This document shows, in pieces, positions 11,993-23,066 of a stretch of 64,000 nucleotides of DNA (the stretch's first letter is position 1; every line of letters begins with the position of its first letter). Origin of the DNA: Mucidula mucida (Eukaryota; Basidiomycota; Agaricomycetes; Agaricales; Physalacriaceae); assembly GCA_015501055.1 (NCBI GenBank), contig JADNYV010000142.1, forward strand, positions 32,984 through 96,983. Reading direction: 5' to 3'. The notes under the pieces were generated by a model. That model saw only the letters and a list, made by a program, of their open reading frames with translations. It was not told the DNA's origin and searched no databases. A program made the translations under genes and the position numbers.

Positions 11993-12443
11993 ATGAACTC
12001 ATTTCCAGACCTTCCCATCGATGTTGCTCGACATATCCTGGAAATCGCTGCTATGCACGATCGGCAGTCTGCACACAACCTTGTATATGTTTCGAAGGCA
12101 GTACGAGAATAGTAGCCAATTTCAACATCCTATATCATACTGTCGTTCTAGGCGAGGGCGAAGACCAGCGCCTCCTTTTCATCAAATACTGGAGAGTGGC
12201 ATTGCAACAGCGAATGATGAGGGGCTCGATGAGGATTATGTCAGATCTCCTGGGAGACTAGGGCAGGCGGAGGGATTTGACATTGCGGCTGCAAACCTTA
12301 TCAATGCGTTATCCGACCGGCGGTTCGTGTTCGTCATTCCCAACAATTGTTTCGTCTATATCAGCGGGCTGGTGTCCTACGAGCATCCTCACGACCCTCT
12401 CCTCGACTGGGGCCATCGGGTCGTTGGGGAATTGGATGCTTAG
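11993..12443 (+). pseudogene. F-box-like protein fragment, frame-broken
   Basis: The first 39 codons read a typical Agaricomycete F-box-like start (FPDLPIDVARHILEIAA, then VYVSKAVRE) and hit TAG at 12110-12112. The expected continuation, ILYHTVVLGEGEDQRLLFIK, is open immediately downstream but in another frame, as if one base of a Trp codon after Arg-Glu had been lost. A third open stretch, with SDRRFVFVIPNNC and HPHDPLLDWGHRVV, runs to 12443 in yet another frame. F-box proteins recruit substrates to SCF ubiquitin ligases, but this copy is unlikely to produce one. Family assignment rests on the short LPxDVxRHIxE and LYHTVVL patterns, so it is tentative. Confidence 0.4.
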
Positions 12444-12792
12444 GAAACCGCAGATCGTTACCTTGGCGCAGTAGGAGCATAGTGAAGGAGCCGCTTGTTG
12501 TTTACGCCTCTGAGGTATTTGTTTACTGGGCAGCTATCCAGATAATTTAGTTTCAAGCGACATCAACTTCTACATGGCAAAGCGCGTCATAAGTAAGCTA
12601 TGGGTAATTGAATCGTTGCCTTAGATGGCTACGCAAGCTGATAGTGGCGCGTTTGGGTGTCTCACCATGATTGACTGTCTCTCGGATCAACGGCTGATCA
12701 GGTATACGTGGACACTCGGCACGCAATTCTCCACGGTTCTTTCTTTCGTATAAAGCTCCAGTGAGTGACTTCACATCCATAGCAAGCACAGA

Positions 12793-13582
12793 ATGTCCGA
12801 CACCTACAAACGCGTCATCCTCGTTACTGGAGCCAATACTGGCGTTGGATTCGAAATCGTTAAAAGTTTGGCAGAGAAAGGGCACCGTGTCTATCTCGCC
12901 GCACGAAACCAGGAGGCAGGGCTAGCTGCCCAAGCGAAGCTCGTCGCCGAAGGCTTAGACGTTCGCTTTGTTCTTCTTGACGTGACGTCTCCCGAATCTG
13001 TCGCCGCTGCTAAGGACGCTGTAGAGAAGGCTGAGGGGCGTTTAGACTCTTTAGTAAACAACGCAGGTGTTGGGCTGATGCAGAATAGCTCTGGGCCGCT
13101 CACCGAGCCGTTGTCAAACGTCCACGACGCAATGGCCGTCAACTTCTTCGGTCTGATCACCGTCTGCCAGGCGTTCGTACCCCTACTCCTTCGCGCTCCA
13201 GAGGGAAAGGCGTGTATCGTCAACGTGACCACGCATATGGGGAGTACGTTGTTCACGGCAAGTAAAGAGGCGACAATGTTCAACGATTGGGTTGCGTACA
13301 ATACGAGCAAGGCAGCGGCGAACTCGTATACTGTTGCGCTGGCCAAGACATTGGATGGCAAGGTCAATGTCAACGCTGTGACACCCGGATTTGTCTCGAC
13401 TCAGTTAAATGGGTTTGCGCCGGGAGGCAAGACGTGGCGAGAGGGAGCGGATGTCATTGCCCCGTGGGCGGAGGAGAAAGACAGAACGTGTAAGCCGTGG
13501 GCATTTCCACCTCGTTGCGTATGCATTGACGCTATCATTGGCAGGTATATTTTGGGGACCTGATGGCGCAATTTCTTGGTAG
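12793..13582 (+). CDS. Short-chain dehydrogenase/reductase (SDR), NAD(P)-dependent
   Basis: Classical SDR of about 250 residues with a Rossmann fold in the cytosol. The cofactor motif is VILVTGANTGVGFEIVK (TGxxxGxG), followed by an adenine-ring acidic segment with LLDVTSPESV, the structural NNAG in LVNNAGVGL, and the catalytic YNTSK (Tyr-x-x-x-Lys) at about residue 174, preceded by a Thr/Ser-containing NVTTHMGST strand. The ending is supplied by a last short exon: an intron opens with GTAAGC near 13491 and closes at ...TTGGCAG, giving FWGPDGAISW and the stop at 13580-13582, which matches the (Y/F)FGPDGEIPW-type end of carbonyl-reductase-like SDRs. Arg residues after TGxxxGxG suggest NADP rather than NAD, but this is weak. 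The substrate cannot be inferred. Confidence 0.85.
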
Positions 13583-14878
13583 GGTGCCACTGCTGAGAAA
13601 ACTCGAATTATTTGCGAGGAAGCAAAAGATTGCATGTTTACCTTTACCGATAATCAATCACAAGTAACGTTCACACTCTGAGATGGAGCAGAAGATTTTG
13701 CAAAAAAAGAATCCAGAAGCATAGATGCGTTTCTCAACCAGGCAAGCAAGCGTTAGCTCACCGGGCCGATGTATACAGTATGCCTCCTGTCACACACTGT
13801 CATGTCTCTACGTTCGCACAGTAGCGAATCAGAGGATATCGGGAGACTGGCGGCTCCGAACGTTCTCGAGGTGCAGAAAATTTACCGGCACAAGTATACC
13901 CGACGTAAAACGTGTTGACCATCACCTCTCCCTACTATTTTTTCAATACTGACTTGAAGGCTTTCTGATCGTGCCACATGCCAGGAGCGAGTTGCTGATG
14001 CGTAAATCCCAGCATACAGTGCATTACAGGCCTGTTATCAAAGGTGATCTGTCGACATCTCCGTGGCCGATGCGCGAGAGTGGTTTCTACGACCTAGAAT
14101 CTGATTCTAAATGTTTTTTTCCTAACTTGTATGATTCCTCTTGTTTCTTCTGGGAACCCTCTAACACCAATACAGAATCTATTGCATCCTCTGTATCTCG
14201 CTGGTCTACCGTCGACAAAGTATCATATACATTTAAAGTATCGTTGAACAGGACGCGGACTGGTAGCTGACGTCTACGCCTTCCTTTCCTCTCTCATGCT
14301 CGCAAGTGACATGCCGAGTCTCTTTGATTGATTGCACCCGCCTTTTATCACCTCAGTTGCCGTAACGCACCCAGCACGCGCGCTGTCAGATGCCGCGGCG
14401 GTAATTCACATCTTATTCTGATACCGTCATCTCCTCCAATTCAAGCCTTTTCCTCGTTACAAGTCTCCGGTAATAAATATTGTCTCGTATTCAAACAGAG
14501 GAGTGCCGACTCGGGTAGGATTTACCTGCAACCCGGTACTCCCGAAACTATACTTGGAAACCGGAGTGATTTTCTCAGGGTTTGTCATACAGTACCTCTC
14601 CGCGTACTATACCGCGTCTATATCAAAATCAAGGATTGGATCTGCCCGCGGCTATGTAAGTGATTCATTGCATTGTTCGAATGTTCTACTCTCATCACCC
14701 TTCACCAGTGCGGTATCTAGGAAGCTGCGCGACCCGGAGACATCACGATGGCGAATTCAGAGTACTTCTGCTACCGCATCTGCCATACTCACTCTTGTCT
14801 CGGTCGTCACGATTCCGTCAACGACGGCGTCAGAATCATGATGCTCAGAACTTCTTATTATAAGTGCGCCTAGTCGAG
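13583..14878. other. Intergenic, no gene recognised
   Basis: Several open frames of 60-112 codons occur between 13725 and 14863, for example one ending in a Ser/Thr-rich run at 14841. None shows a family motif or a consistent exon structure. Confidence 0.45.
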
Positions 14879-16534
14879 ATGAGTGCCAACGAGCCTGCAG
14901 TTCAAAATCCTGTATCGAACATGTCCTCCGACTGCCATCCTGTTATGTCAGTAGACCTCGGCACAACGTATGGTGCGTACTTCTTTGGCCTCGTCGCGTC
15001 AGCTAGGTGAGCCCGTCGCTACTCCGCACGAATCGCTGCACACTTGCTCATGCGTTCTCTTGAAAGTCTGTTTGGTGTGACGTGCATGCAAATCATCTCG
15101 TACTTCCGTCACCACTCGACTTCGGATCCGGCTCTCATGAAGTGGACTGTACGGACAGTTTATCCAACCGCGTTCGTTCTCTTAACAGCTAAACAGGTCG
15201 CCGTTCTCTGGCTTCTCGAATCAGTGCACTTTGGAAACACAATATACGGAGTGCACTACTATCTCGTTGTGAACTACAATAACCCAACGGCGCTGGTAAA
15301 CGTTATCTGGGCGCCTGCCGTTAACTTGGGCCTCCTGGTAGGCGGCGTTTTCTCCGTGTTGTCCGATTACGAACTAATATTGTCGATAGGCATGCGTAGT
15401 GTTCCTTGTACACCTTAGCTATGCGCGAAGGATCTATATTCGTGCGTTGATTCATCAATTACTTAATGGTACCGGTAATAACTCCTCTACAGTGACAGAT
15501 CGAAAGCTCAAGATGTTACCTCTTTCCGTCGTATGTTTGTTCGACCTCCTCCGTTGTGCTCCGTGGTTGATGATTGATGAAGTGCTTCCTTGCTATTTTA
15601 AACCTCGGTACGCTATCCCCTTGTCAAGCGGTCGGGCTACTAATCTTGACAACAGCGTTTCCATGGAGTGAGTCCGTCATATTGCTCAGATAAATGAAAT
15701 CCTAATATGATTACCGCCACTCTAGTCGTGGCAGGACTTATGTGAGCTTTCGACGTACGTACCTTTGTTATCAAGCTGACCCATTTGAAGTTTGTCGGGA
15801 GATAACCACCTTGGTGACCTCCCACTGGTAAGCTGTCGGGCAGCTTTCGTGGATCAAGGATCTTATATTGTAACAACGTAGACTCTGTGCAAGGTGTCGC
15901 TGGCCATAGCCGCTTTGCTTGACATCGTCATCGCCGTGTCATTGACAGCGATACTGCAAAAGAGCCGACCAAGGACTCCCAAGAACTTGTAACTATATCT
16001 TGTTGAAATCGAGGCATCCACATCTCATCCGTCATTCCGTCTAGGTCTACGAGTTCGGGAGCATGGGGTCGGACAGACAGTCTCATCACTCGATTGATTC
16101 TATACACGATCAATACCGGGATCCTCACTACGGTATTGGCTCTCGTAGTGATGTTCTTTGTATGTCGAACAGTCCAGTCATTTTCAACAATCTGACGCCA
16201 TCTAAAGATCATCTTCGACAGTCGCGATCTTATATACCTGGGTCTGTCTGAAGTTCTGTCCCAATGTGAGCCCCGTATACTGTGGTAGGATTATCTTTGC
16301 TCATCTCGAGAGACAGTCTACACCATATCGTCGGTGACGATGCTCAACTCCCGCAAACGACTAAGCGAACAACTACGTCCCGACCCGTCGAAGCAGACCT
16401 TGAATGATTCTTTGGCGGTCAGTTATTCTGTACTCGGAAAGCCAACCGTCTTCTCACACGTACCCGTATCGCAAAGTGAAGTCCTAATCGCCACTGCCCC
16501 GCAGAACTTCGTAGGTCCTGAATCAACTGCTTGA
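14879..16534 (+). CDS. DUF6534 multi-pass membrane protein
   Basis: Agaricomycete-expanded family of seven-helix membrane proteins of unknown function. Exons splice in phase into the family pattern: exon 1 ends TYGAYFFGLVASA, exon 2 gives SLFGVTCMQIISYFRHH, and exon 3 (after an intron starting GTACGGAC) gives VAVLWLLESVHFGNTIYGVH and NNPTALVNVIW. Exon 4 reads ACVVFLVHLSYARRIYI and exon 5 LTDRKLKMLPLSV. Later segments include ALLDIVIAVSLTAILQKSR and DSLITRLILYTINTGILTTV, and the last exon carries the conserved MLNSRKRLSE before a Ser/Pro tail and the stop at 16532-16534. The Tyr-Thr-Ile-Asn-Thr-Gly and Leu-Asn-(A/S)-Arg-(K/R) signatures are diagnostic. Phases of the first five exons were checked by hand; the 15530-15890 part is less certain. 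A second possible start is at 14922. Confidence 0.7.
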
Positions 16535-17548
16535 CTTGGAGACAACGCATTTCATGGACTGCGGGCTCGTCGGATAATAATCTTACACTCTTTCATACTG
16601 TTGGAGCGCGAGCAGCTGTTACAGTACTGTACATCATATACCAAATATTTATACGGATGCAAGAACATCGCGAACGACATTCTTTGATTCATATCATGAT
16701 GCCAGAAATAGTAAGCCATATCGCCACAATCTCTATCGAAGAGCGGAGAGCCATGACTGTCGTTGAGTATAATAAGTACCAGCACTTTTTGTTGAGTGGC
16801 GGGAAATGAAGCTTTGTCTTTTCCGAGCGATTTCCGAGTCGGATATTCATCGGCTGTTGGAATTACATAATACACGCGCCCTTTTTTCCTGACCACCAAC
16901 AGTGCAGGAATATGAATGGCCTCTTCTGGTCTGCGGGTTGCTGGAAGCGCAAGAAAGGCGTCCTGGATACGAATTACGCGTAAATCTGACGGTGAGTAGA
17001 CAGCTGCCTCCGGAAGGCTTTCGCGCTCACTCATTTCCCGTCAGTTTCTACTATCCGTCCACCTTAATTTGGTTTAACCCACCGCCTCCGCACGGGCTAC
17101 AGCCGGAACACAAAAACTTCGGTATTTTTGGGCAAGCCTTTCACCAGGCGAACTTTACAACACTCCCGCCTTCTGGCCAACAGGCGATTCTTCTTGCCAA
17201 GGTGTCCCCCAGCACTTCACCAGGTGTTACTCTTGCAGGCCTACACCAACAGACTTCAACGGTCTGAGGACTAAGGCAATGTTCTGGACGCAGACCTGTT
17301 ACCTTTTTTTCAAAACGCAGAACAATGGCGTCGCCCTTCTTCGCCACAAGTGCCCTCCAACTGCTCGAGCCCGGCTTACATATGGCATTCCTGGAATCTA
17401 TGAAAAATAGCCGCGTTCAGATCAAGGCCCAGTAATGCAGCTAGCTCGTCCAGCCGCCGATACGCCGTAGGCAAACCCTCCTCCTATCAGAGTGTTTGAC
17501 TTTGATCGTCCCGCTTGATGCCTATCATGTAACTTGCGCCAAACCACC
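16535..17548. other. Intergenic, no gene recognised
   Basis: One minus-strand open frame of 160 codons (16552-17034) and shorter plus-strand frames are present, but none has a motif, signal peptide or exon context that I recognise. They are left unannotated. Confidence 0.4.
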
Positions 17549-18613
17549 ATGTCTCTCTCCCAGATCATCACCATCGCCCCTCCTTCGACCAAAATTCGTT
17601 GTGCCCTCCTATGCACAGCTCTCGCCGACGCTTTAGGCGGTCCTGCCGAGTTCCGCCGCCGGTTTACCTTCCCTTTTGTAGATCGAATGCTTCCCAATTC
17701 CAGTTTTCATTTGCCAAAAGGTGTCTGGACGGACGACACGAGCATGGCGCTCTGCCTTGCACGCTCCATCGCGTCCGATAAGGGATTCGACGAGGAAGAT
17801 CAGCTTGCAGCTTATACTCGTTGGTGGCGGGATGGCGTGCTTAGCGCGACAGGGAAGTGCTTTGACATCGGAAATACGATTCGACAAGCAGTCGGCATTT
17901 ACGCCGGGGACTCGAATTGCGACGCACTTGAGACGATTAAACAAGATTTGGGTGGAGAGTTGTGTTCGGGTAACGGCAGTCTGATGCGTGTTATTCCCAT
18001 CGGAGTGCTCTACTGGCGCGACGAGAAGGAGGCGCGGGAGCTGGCGAGGCGAAGCAGTCTCACGACGCACCCGAATGAGATATGTCAGGAGGCGTGTGAG
18101 GTGTGGACGGGTGCCGTGGTGCGCATCATGCGTGCTGCCGCGAATGGAGAGACGATAAGCAAACAGGATGTCTTGCACTACTTCGCCGAGTTTCCGTACC
18201 AGAACCCGAAATTGCGACAGGCGCTTGCATATACGGGCGATGATATCGACACGGAACATCCTATCATGAAGGTTGTTCTTGGGATGAAGGAGGATAAACT
18301 GCCACAGGAAGACATACTTCCATCCACTGGATATGTCCTGCATACGCTCGTCGCAGCGTTGTTCTGCTTCTTTTCCACGGACACGTTCGATGCTGGTGCG
18401 ATACGTGCAGCCAATTTGGGAAATGATGCCGATACCGTGGCGGCTGTCTACGGCGGATTGGCGGGCTGCTGGTATGGGACGGATGCGGACGATGATAAGA
18501 CCTTTTGGACGTTGAGGTTAGATGGATGGTATAAGGACCTGGTGAAGAAAGATATCATCAAGACGGTTACGGAGGAACTAGTGACGAAGGCAGAAGCTTT
18601 CAGCAAAGTCTGA
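17549..18613 (+). CDS. ADP-ribosylglycohydrolase (DraG/ARH family)
   Basis: Hydrolyses ADP-ribose from proteins or small acceptors, using two divalent metal ions in an all-helical fold. The single exon encodes about 354 residues, the usual family length. Start ATG at 17549 has an accaccATG context. Metal-binding signatures are visible at both ends of the domain: GVWTDDTSMALCLA near residue 58 (T-D-D-T/S), and NLGNDADTVAAVYGGLAGCW near residue 300 (G-x-D-x-D-T/S followed by A-x-x-G-x-L-x-G). Between them, GNTIRQAVG and SGNGSLMRVIPIGVLYW are the typical substrate-loop segments. All acidic metal ligands are intact, so activity is expected. The acceptor (arginine, serine or nucleic-acid-linked ADP-ribose) cannot be read from sequence. 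No adjacent ADP-ribosyltransferase is visible. Confidence 0.9.
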   Translation: MSLSQIITIAPPSTKIRCALLCTALADALGGPAEFRRRFTFPFVDRMLPNSSFHLPKGVWTDDTSMALCLARSIASDKGFDEEDQLAAYTRWWRDGVLSATGKCFDIGNTIRQAVGIYAGDSNCDALETIKQDLGGELCSGNGSLMRVIPIGVLYWRDEKEARELARRSSLTTHPNEICQEACEVWTGAVVRIMRAAANGETISKQDVLHYFAEFPYQNPKLRQALAYTGDDIDTEHPIMKVVLGMKEDKLPQEDILPSTGYVLHTLVAALFCFFSTDTFDAGAIRAANLGNDADTVAAVYGGLAGCWYGTDADDDKTFWTLRLDGWYKDLVKKDIIKTVTEELVTKAEAFSKV

Positions 18614-18786
18614 TTGATGTTGTCTGGTGCGTCAGCGTTTGTGTGTTGATCTGCACGTCTGACCATTCGCCTAGTTATCGGCGTGTATCTCTCCTGTCGA
18701 AATAGATCCATTCCGTGCGACGATCCTTCTTGGTTTCCCGTTGCCGTTGTTTAAATTGGATTAGTTTTAAGTCTTCAGTATCAGTA

Positions 18787-20952
18787 ATGCCCTTCTCGTC
18801 TTACAATTTCTTCTCCATCTTCTTCGATGACATTGCTCTAATCAACGTCCGCTATCTTGCTCTTTCTCTTTCATGTTCGTTCGTCGTTGTTACTCTACAC
18901 ATAGTATTTTGCTTGATATGCAAATCACCTCCAGTATACATTATATACAGACTGATTCTCTACCCTCGCTACTTCTCCCCTCTCCGACACTTCCCAGGTC
19001 CTCCTCCAGGTCATGCTATCTTTGGCCAACTCGACAACCTGCATGGACGCAATGTTGGCTCCATCCAACAAGCATGGTTCGATCGATACGGGAGCATCGT
19101 GCGGGTCATTGCCCCGCTGGGAATGGAGCGTCTCGTAATCAAGAACGAGGAGGCACTGTCGCAGATTCTTGGCCGTGCTTGGGGGGACTGGGATAAAGCG
19201 CCGTACATCGAGACCCTGCTGAGGATAATGGCAGGGAACACGGGGATGATGACCACATACGGTGAACCATCATCGCTTGAGGAAGCTTTTCAATCCGGCG
19301 TTTTCGTTGGCGAATGTGGTGCAGCGTGAGCTTCTCTTTTTCGATGGGTTCTGAGCTGACTATTATCCAGAATCTGATATGTACTATCCTCCGATAGAAG
19401 GTGTGCAATCTCTTTGACTTCTCGAGCGTCACTGACTCCTTCACGCATACTTCCAGATTTCTCAAAAAGTTGCGTACATTGATAGATGAGGATCTGCCGA
19501 AGGAGAGCGTCGTTGTTCCTGTAGCTCAATGGCGTCTCCGATCAGCACTAATTTTAACACTTGACAAAAACCTTCGTAGTGAACAAGATCACCCTTGAGC
19601 TCCTCTGCAGAAGTGTGTTTGACTATGAATGCGAATTCGTCAATAATCCAGATGAACCACCGGCGCGCGCGTACGAAGGGTTTGCAGGACTACAGACAGG
19701 ATCAAATATCGCTACTTTCTTTTTGACAACCTGTGTACCTGGGGGGACATGGCTTCTCACATCTCCGTGGTCGTCCAGGCGTCTCCAGTGGTCCAAGATG
19801 CTAGGAGGGTTTCCTGGTCTGTCGGGTCTATGTGTAACCGAGCGGCTTGGCACTAATGTTCATTGTGTAGCGCGCGTTGCTCGGCTCCTGGAATGCATGA
19901 ACATCATCAGGGAGATTACCCGCGATACGATACACCAAAAAGTCAGCGATGCATCCGGGACGGTGGTTGCGAGGAAAGACGTGATGAGGATCCTCATTCA
20001 TGCGAGACAGAATGATCAAGTCGACTTCGAAGGCCTGAGCGCTGATGATCTGATTGATCAATTCGTCAGTCTTGTCTCTCAGACCTTCGTCTGCACGACT
20101 TACTTTGTACTCGATAGTTGACGTTTATGACTGGAGGACACGAAACTATTTCTGCTGCTGTGTCATGGGTGGGCAGGATCGGTACATCCATGAACTCTTA
20201 CCGGTCTAATCACGATTGACAGACTCTGTGGTTTCTTGCGAACGACCAAGATCGTCAACAGAGGCTACGCGTAGAAGCCGCTTCAATATTTGACGCAGAT
20301 GGAAAGCCAGATCTCAGAAAGCTCAAAACGCTGACATATCTCGACGCCGTTGTGTACGTTCTTTCCCTTCATTATGCTTATGAACTTCTTCCAATTCTTA
20401 TTCAAGGAGCGAGAGTCTGCACGTCATGACACCTATCCCAGTATTGAGTCGAGTAGCAAAGAAGCATGTCAAGTTGAAAGGCATCAATGTTCCGAAGGGC
20501 ACACCATCGTTCCTACTATGCGGCTTACCCGCTCATGAAGTTCCGCAATGTGGGTATCTCTGAAGAGCGTTGGGGAGAGACCGCAGAACAGTACAATCTG
20601 TCCTTTTCGTCGCACATATGCCGAAGTAGTCCGCGTCCATAGGTTTATACCGGAACGATGGCTCGACCTCCCGGATACCTATGATACAACTTTTTCCCGG
20701 TTCGCCTTCGGCATCGGTCCACGAGCGTGTATTGGAAAGAACATGGCGCTGATGGAGATCAAGGCTCTCCTTGTGTGCGTCGCTTGTCGCTCAGATTTCC
20801 TTCTTCTCAGCGCACTTATATTCGTTTTCTTGATGCATGTAGTTCTATACTTTCCCAGCTCTCCGTGGAACCAGCCCATGCCGGACAGACGTAGCGAGCG
20901 GAGCATATCATTACCTATAGTGGGTGCTCTTCCAATGTTTTGTTTAAGCTGA
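18787..20952 (+). pseudogene. Cytochrome P450 monooxygenase, apparently inactivated
   Basis: A membrane-anchored P450 can be followed through the locus: N-terminal hydrophobic anchor, Pro-rich hinge FSPLRHFPGPPPGHAIFG, helix I region MTGGHETISAAVSW, PERW region RFIPERWLDLP, and an intact haem loop FAFGIGPRACIGKNMALMEI with the Cys ligand. Two defects are visible. Near 19264 the frame reads TTYGE and then shifts; the natural helix-C continuation HHRLRKLFNPAFSLANVVQR is open one frame away, consistent with loss of two bases. Near 20410 the K-helix reads Glu-Ser-Leu-His-Val instead of Glu-x-x-Arg, so the invariant Arg seems lost through a small deletion. Several other exon joins are uncertain. 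A working enzyme is unlikely unless both are assembly errors. The subfamily cannot be assigned. Confidence 0.65.
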
Positions 20953-21609
20953 CACTCCTGCATTGAAGAAGCTGCTGATGGCCCTCCCTTGACGCTACGA
21001 ACACTGAATTGGACAACGAAATTAGACAATAGGACCGGATGGACAGAACTCTCATTCAAATGTGTTGAAGCCTGAGATTGTATGTATACGGAATCTTTGC
21101 CTTGTTGCCTTCCAATGACTTTCTCTGTCAGTAGTTTTCTCGGCGCCGCTTCCTGATGAAGATCTGCTCCCGGACCCAAGAAAAACACATATATTCAATC
21201 ATGACAGAAGCTATCAGGATGTACGACTGCAGTGGTGGTAGCGCGTCCACGTGCGCGACACCAGGTAAAGCAAATAACGCGCCGTGCTCTGTACTCTCAT
21301 CTCTTCTCTCATGCACCTCGTATGCTGTCAGCCCGCTTGCCGCCCTAGTAGCCTCTAACAATTGCGGCTGACGAAACTTGATATGTGTGTCAATAGTGGG
21401 TCAATAAGCCTGAACAAGAGCTCGCCCAAAAGGGAACAAAAGGGAGGATGGTTATTGTTTTCTGAGGCTATACCGATATATACTAGACAAGACTTCTTGA
21501 TTCAGACTCCCAATTGACCCCAAGACAGACACCTAATGGTGTGTTTTCCTTTACATTGTCCCGGTTGTCTGTCTAATCTGAACACGATGGCAGGAAACGC
21601 CTAGACGTG
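20953..21609. other. Intergenic, no gene recognised
   Basis: A short plus-strand frame at 21156-21371 and a minus-strand frame opposite the P450 end are the only open stretches. Neither shows recognisable protein features. Confidence 0.45.
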
Positions 21610-23066
21610 TTCGATTCCAGACGCCTGCTGCAGAACGCATACTACTGATGAGCGCATATTTTGGAACGAAGCCGAACAAAGAGCAGTCGACATTTGTGGC
21701 TCCTTAAACGACGGACCTTACCGCCTCTCTCACCAACGGGAATTCGTGGCACATGGCATTCGAAACTTTACAGGCACACTATGTTTCTGCATCGCGCCCC
21801 TTCAAGCGCTATTCATTACACGTCCATTTGCGGACATATTCCTTGACTTGGATGACATCCTTGGTCCGACGCGTCGCCGTGCTCTATCCCAACACCCGGT
21901 AACATACGCCACCATCCGACTTGTGCGAAACACATGGCGAACGCCGAATGCTGCGGGATTATACAACCAGGGCAAACATGCAGTGGGGATACCCGGAAAC
22001 TACCTCGACATGAGAACTCTTTGGGATGCAATGAAGGGCGCCACCTGCTTGAGCCTCTATTCGTGAGTTCGGTACCGTGACCGCGTGCTTTCGTTGATTC
22101 ATTTACCGACAGATAAATCGATACGAACAGAAGACGCAGCATTGTTTCTCGAAGCATACCTGTCCACATTAGACGAAGAACTCCGCCAAATTCGTTCCGA
22201 TATTATGCCTCCCAGGTACCCGAACACGTTGAGTTGTTTTCACGGATGGCGACGAAAACATTCTTCGGGAGTTGACAGGATGGAAGTATCCAACATCGCT
22301 CTTCCAGACATTCTCTGGATCATCTCAGGTCGCAAGTTGCTGCACCGATGCCTTTGGACACCCTGTGACCAATGTAAGGATCCAAGAGGAACGTTTTCTG
22401 ACATTGTTCATTGGAACTAATGTACGTGAAAGAATATCTTCCTCGTGCGCGAGAGCTGATTTCAGTCGTAGGACAACACCGTCACGAGTGTGCAGACTGC
22501 TCTCCGCGAATACCTTATACCAGAGGGGCAGCTGCCGGCGTCTACAATTCTGGATTGTACTACAAGTGCCAGCATATGTTACATCACCTTCCACCAATCT
22601 TGGTTATCTGTCTGATGCATGAACATGCATGGAATCCACGAACTACAGATCACTGCAAGATCGACATAGACCGCCGAATTGTGGTCCATCCTGGTACGTT
22701 GAGTCGGGGCGCATTAAGATTGAATTCTGACGGTCAGTTTAGAGTACTTGACGTACGAGTCCAACACTCGGAGAGAATACAAGCTGAAAGCAAGTATGTC
22801 AAAGTGTTTGGTGTCCATGTGTCTGAGCTTAAAACATTTTGACAGTTGTCGTGCATCGAGGTGATATGCTTTCGGGCGGGCATCATTTCACATATGCTCT
22901 GCATCCCGGCTTCCCTCACCTTCCTGACCTCCGACCGAGAGACCAGTGGATGTTATTTGACGATGATAACCAAGTTCTCGCGGTCGATGAAACTACTCTG
23001 TTTGATAGCTTTAGATTTCCTGCCAGTGGCGACACACCATACCTACTGTTCTACGAAAGAGTCTGA
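21610..23066 (+). pseudogene. Ubiquitin-specific protease (USP, peptidase C19) relic
   Basis: The piece-wise reading matches a USP catalytic fold from end to end. A divergent Cys box, GIRNFTGTLCFCIAPLQALF (21754-21813), keeps a Cys where the nucleophile should be. TEDAALFLEAYLSTLDEEL (22128-22185) matches the (Q/D)DAxEFLxxLLDxLxEEL segment. A YYKCQHMLHHLPPILVICL stretch (22558-22614) matches the zinc-knuckle/substrate strand. The His box is VVVHRGDMLSGGHHFTYAL (from 22844), followed by DQWMLFDDDNQVLAVDE and the classic ending TPYLLFYERV before the stop at 23064-23066. The exon ending at the GTGAGT near 22063 and the next exon after the ACAG at 22112 do not join in phase, and other internal joins are unclear, so the copy is probably decayed. 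Deubiquitinase family membership is inferred from motif order alone. The 5' end is not resolved. Confidence 0.5.

Noticed and set aside
12113..12165. Intron in the F-box-like fragment (gtacga...ttctag) that would remove the stop codon
   Set aside because: The segment itself encodes the family-like LYHTVVL motif, so it is more likely exon with a lost base than intron.
16552..17034. Minus-strand open frame of 160 codons between the DUF6534 and ADP-ribosylglycohydrolase genes
   Set aside because: No motif, signal peptide, exon structure or family resemblance; such lengths occur by chance in this GC-balanced sequence.
17534..17548. Earlier start of the ADP-ribosylglycohydrolase at a TTG codon
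   Set aside because: Eukaryotic start choice favours the ATG at 17549, which has a good context; the TTG extension adds only five residues.
17633..18343. 236-codon minus-strand open frame inside the ADP-ribosylglycohydrolase locus
   Set aside because: Antisense shadow of a strongly conserved single-exon gene; its composition mirrors the sense codons.
21600..21622. Possible tRNA T-arm (gttcgattcc)
   Set aside because: No acceptor stem, D-arm or anticodon arm at proper spacing; it falls beside the USP relic.
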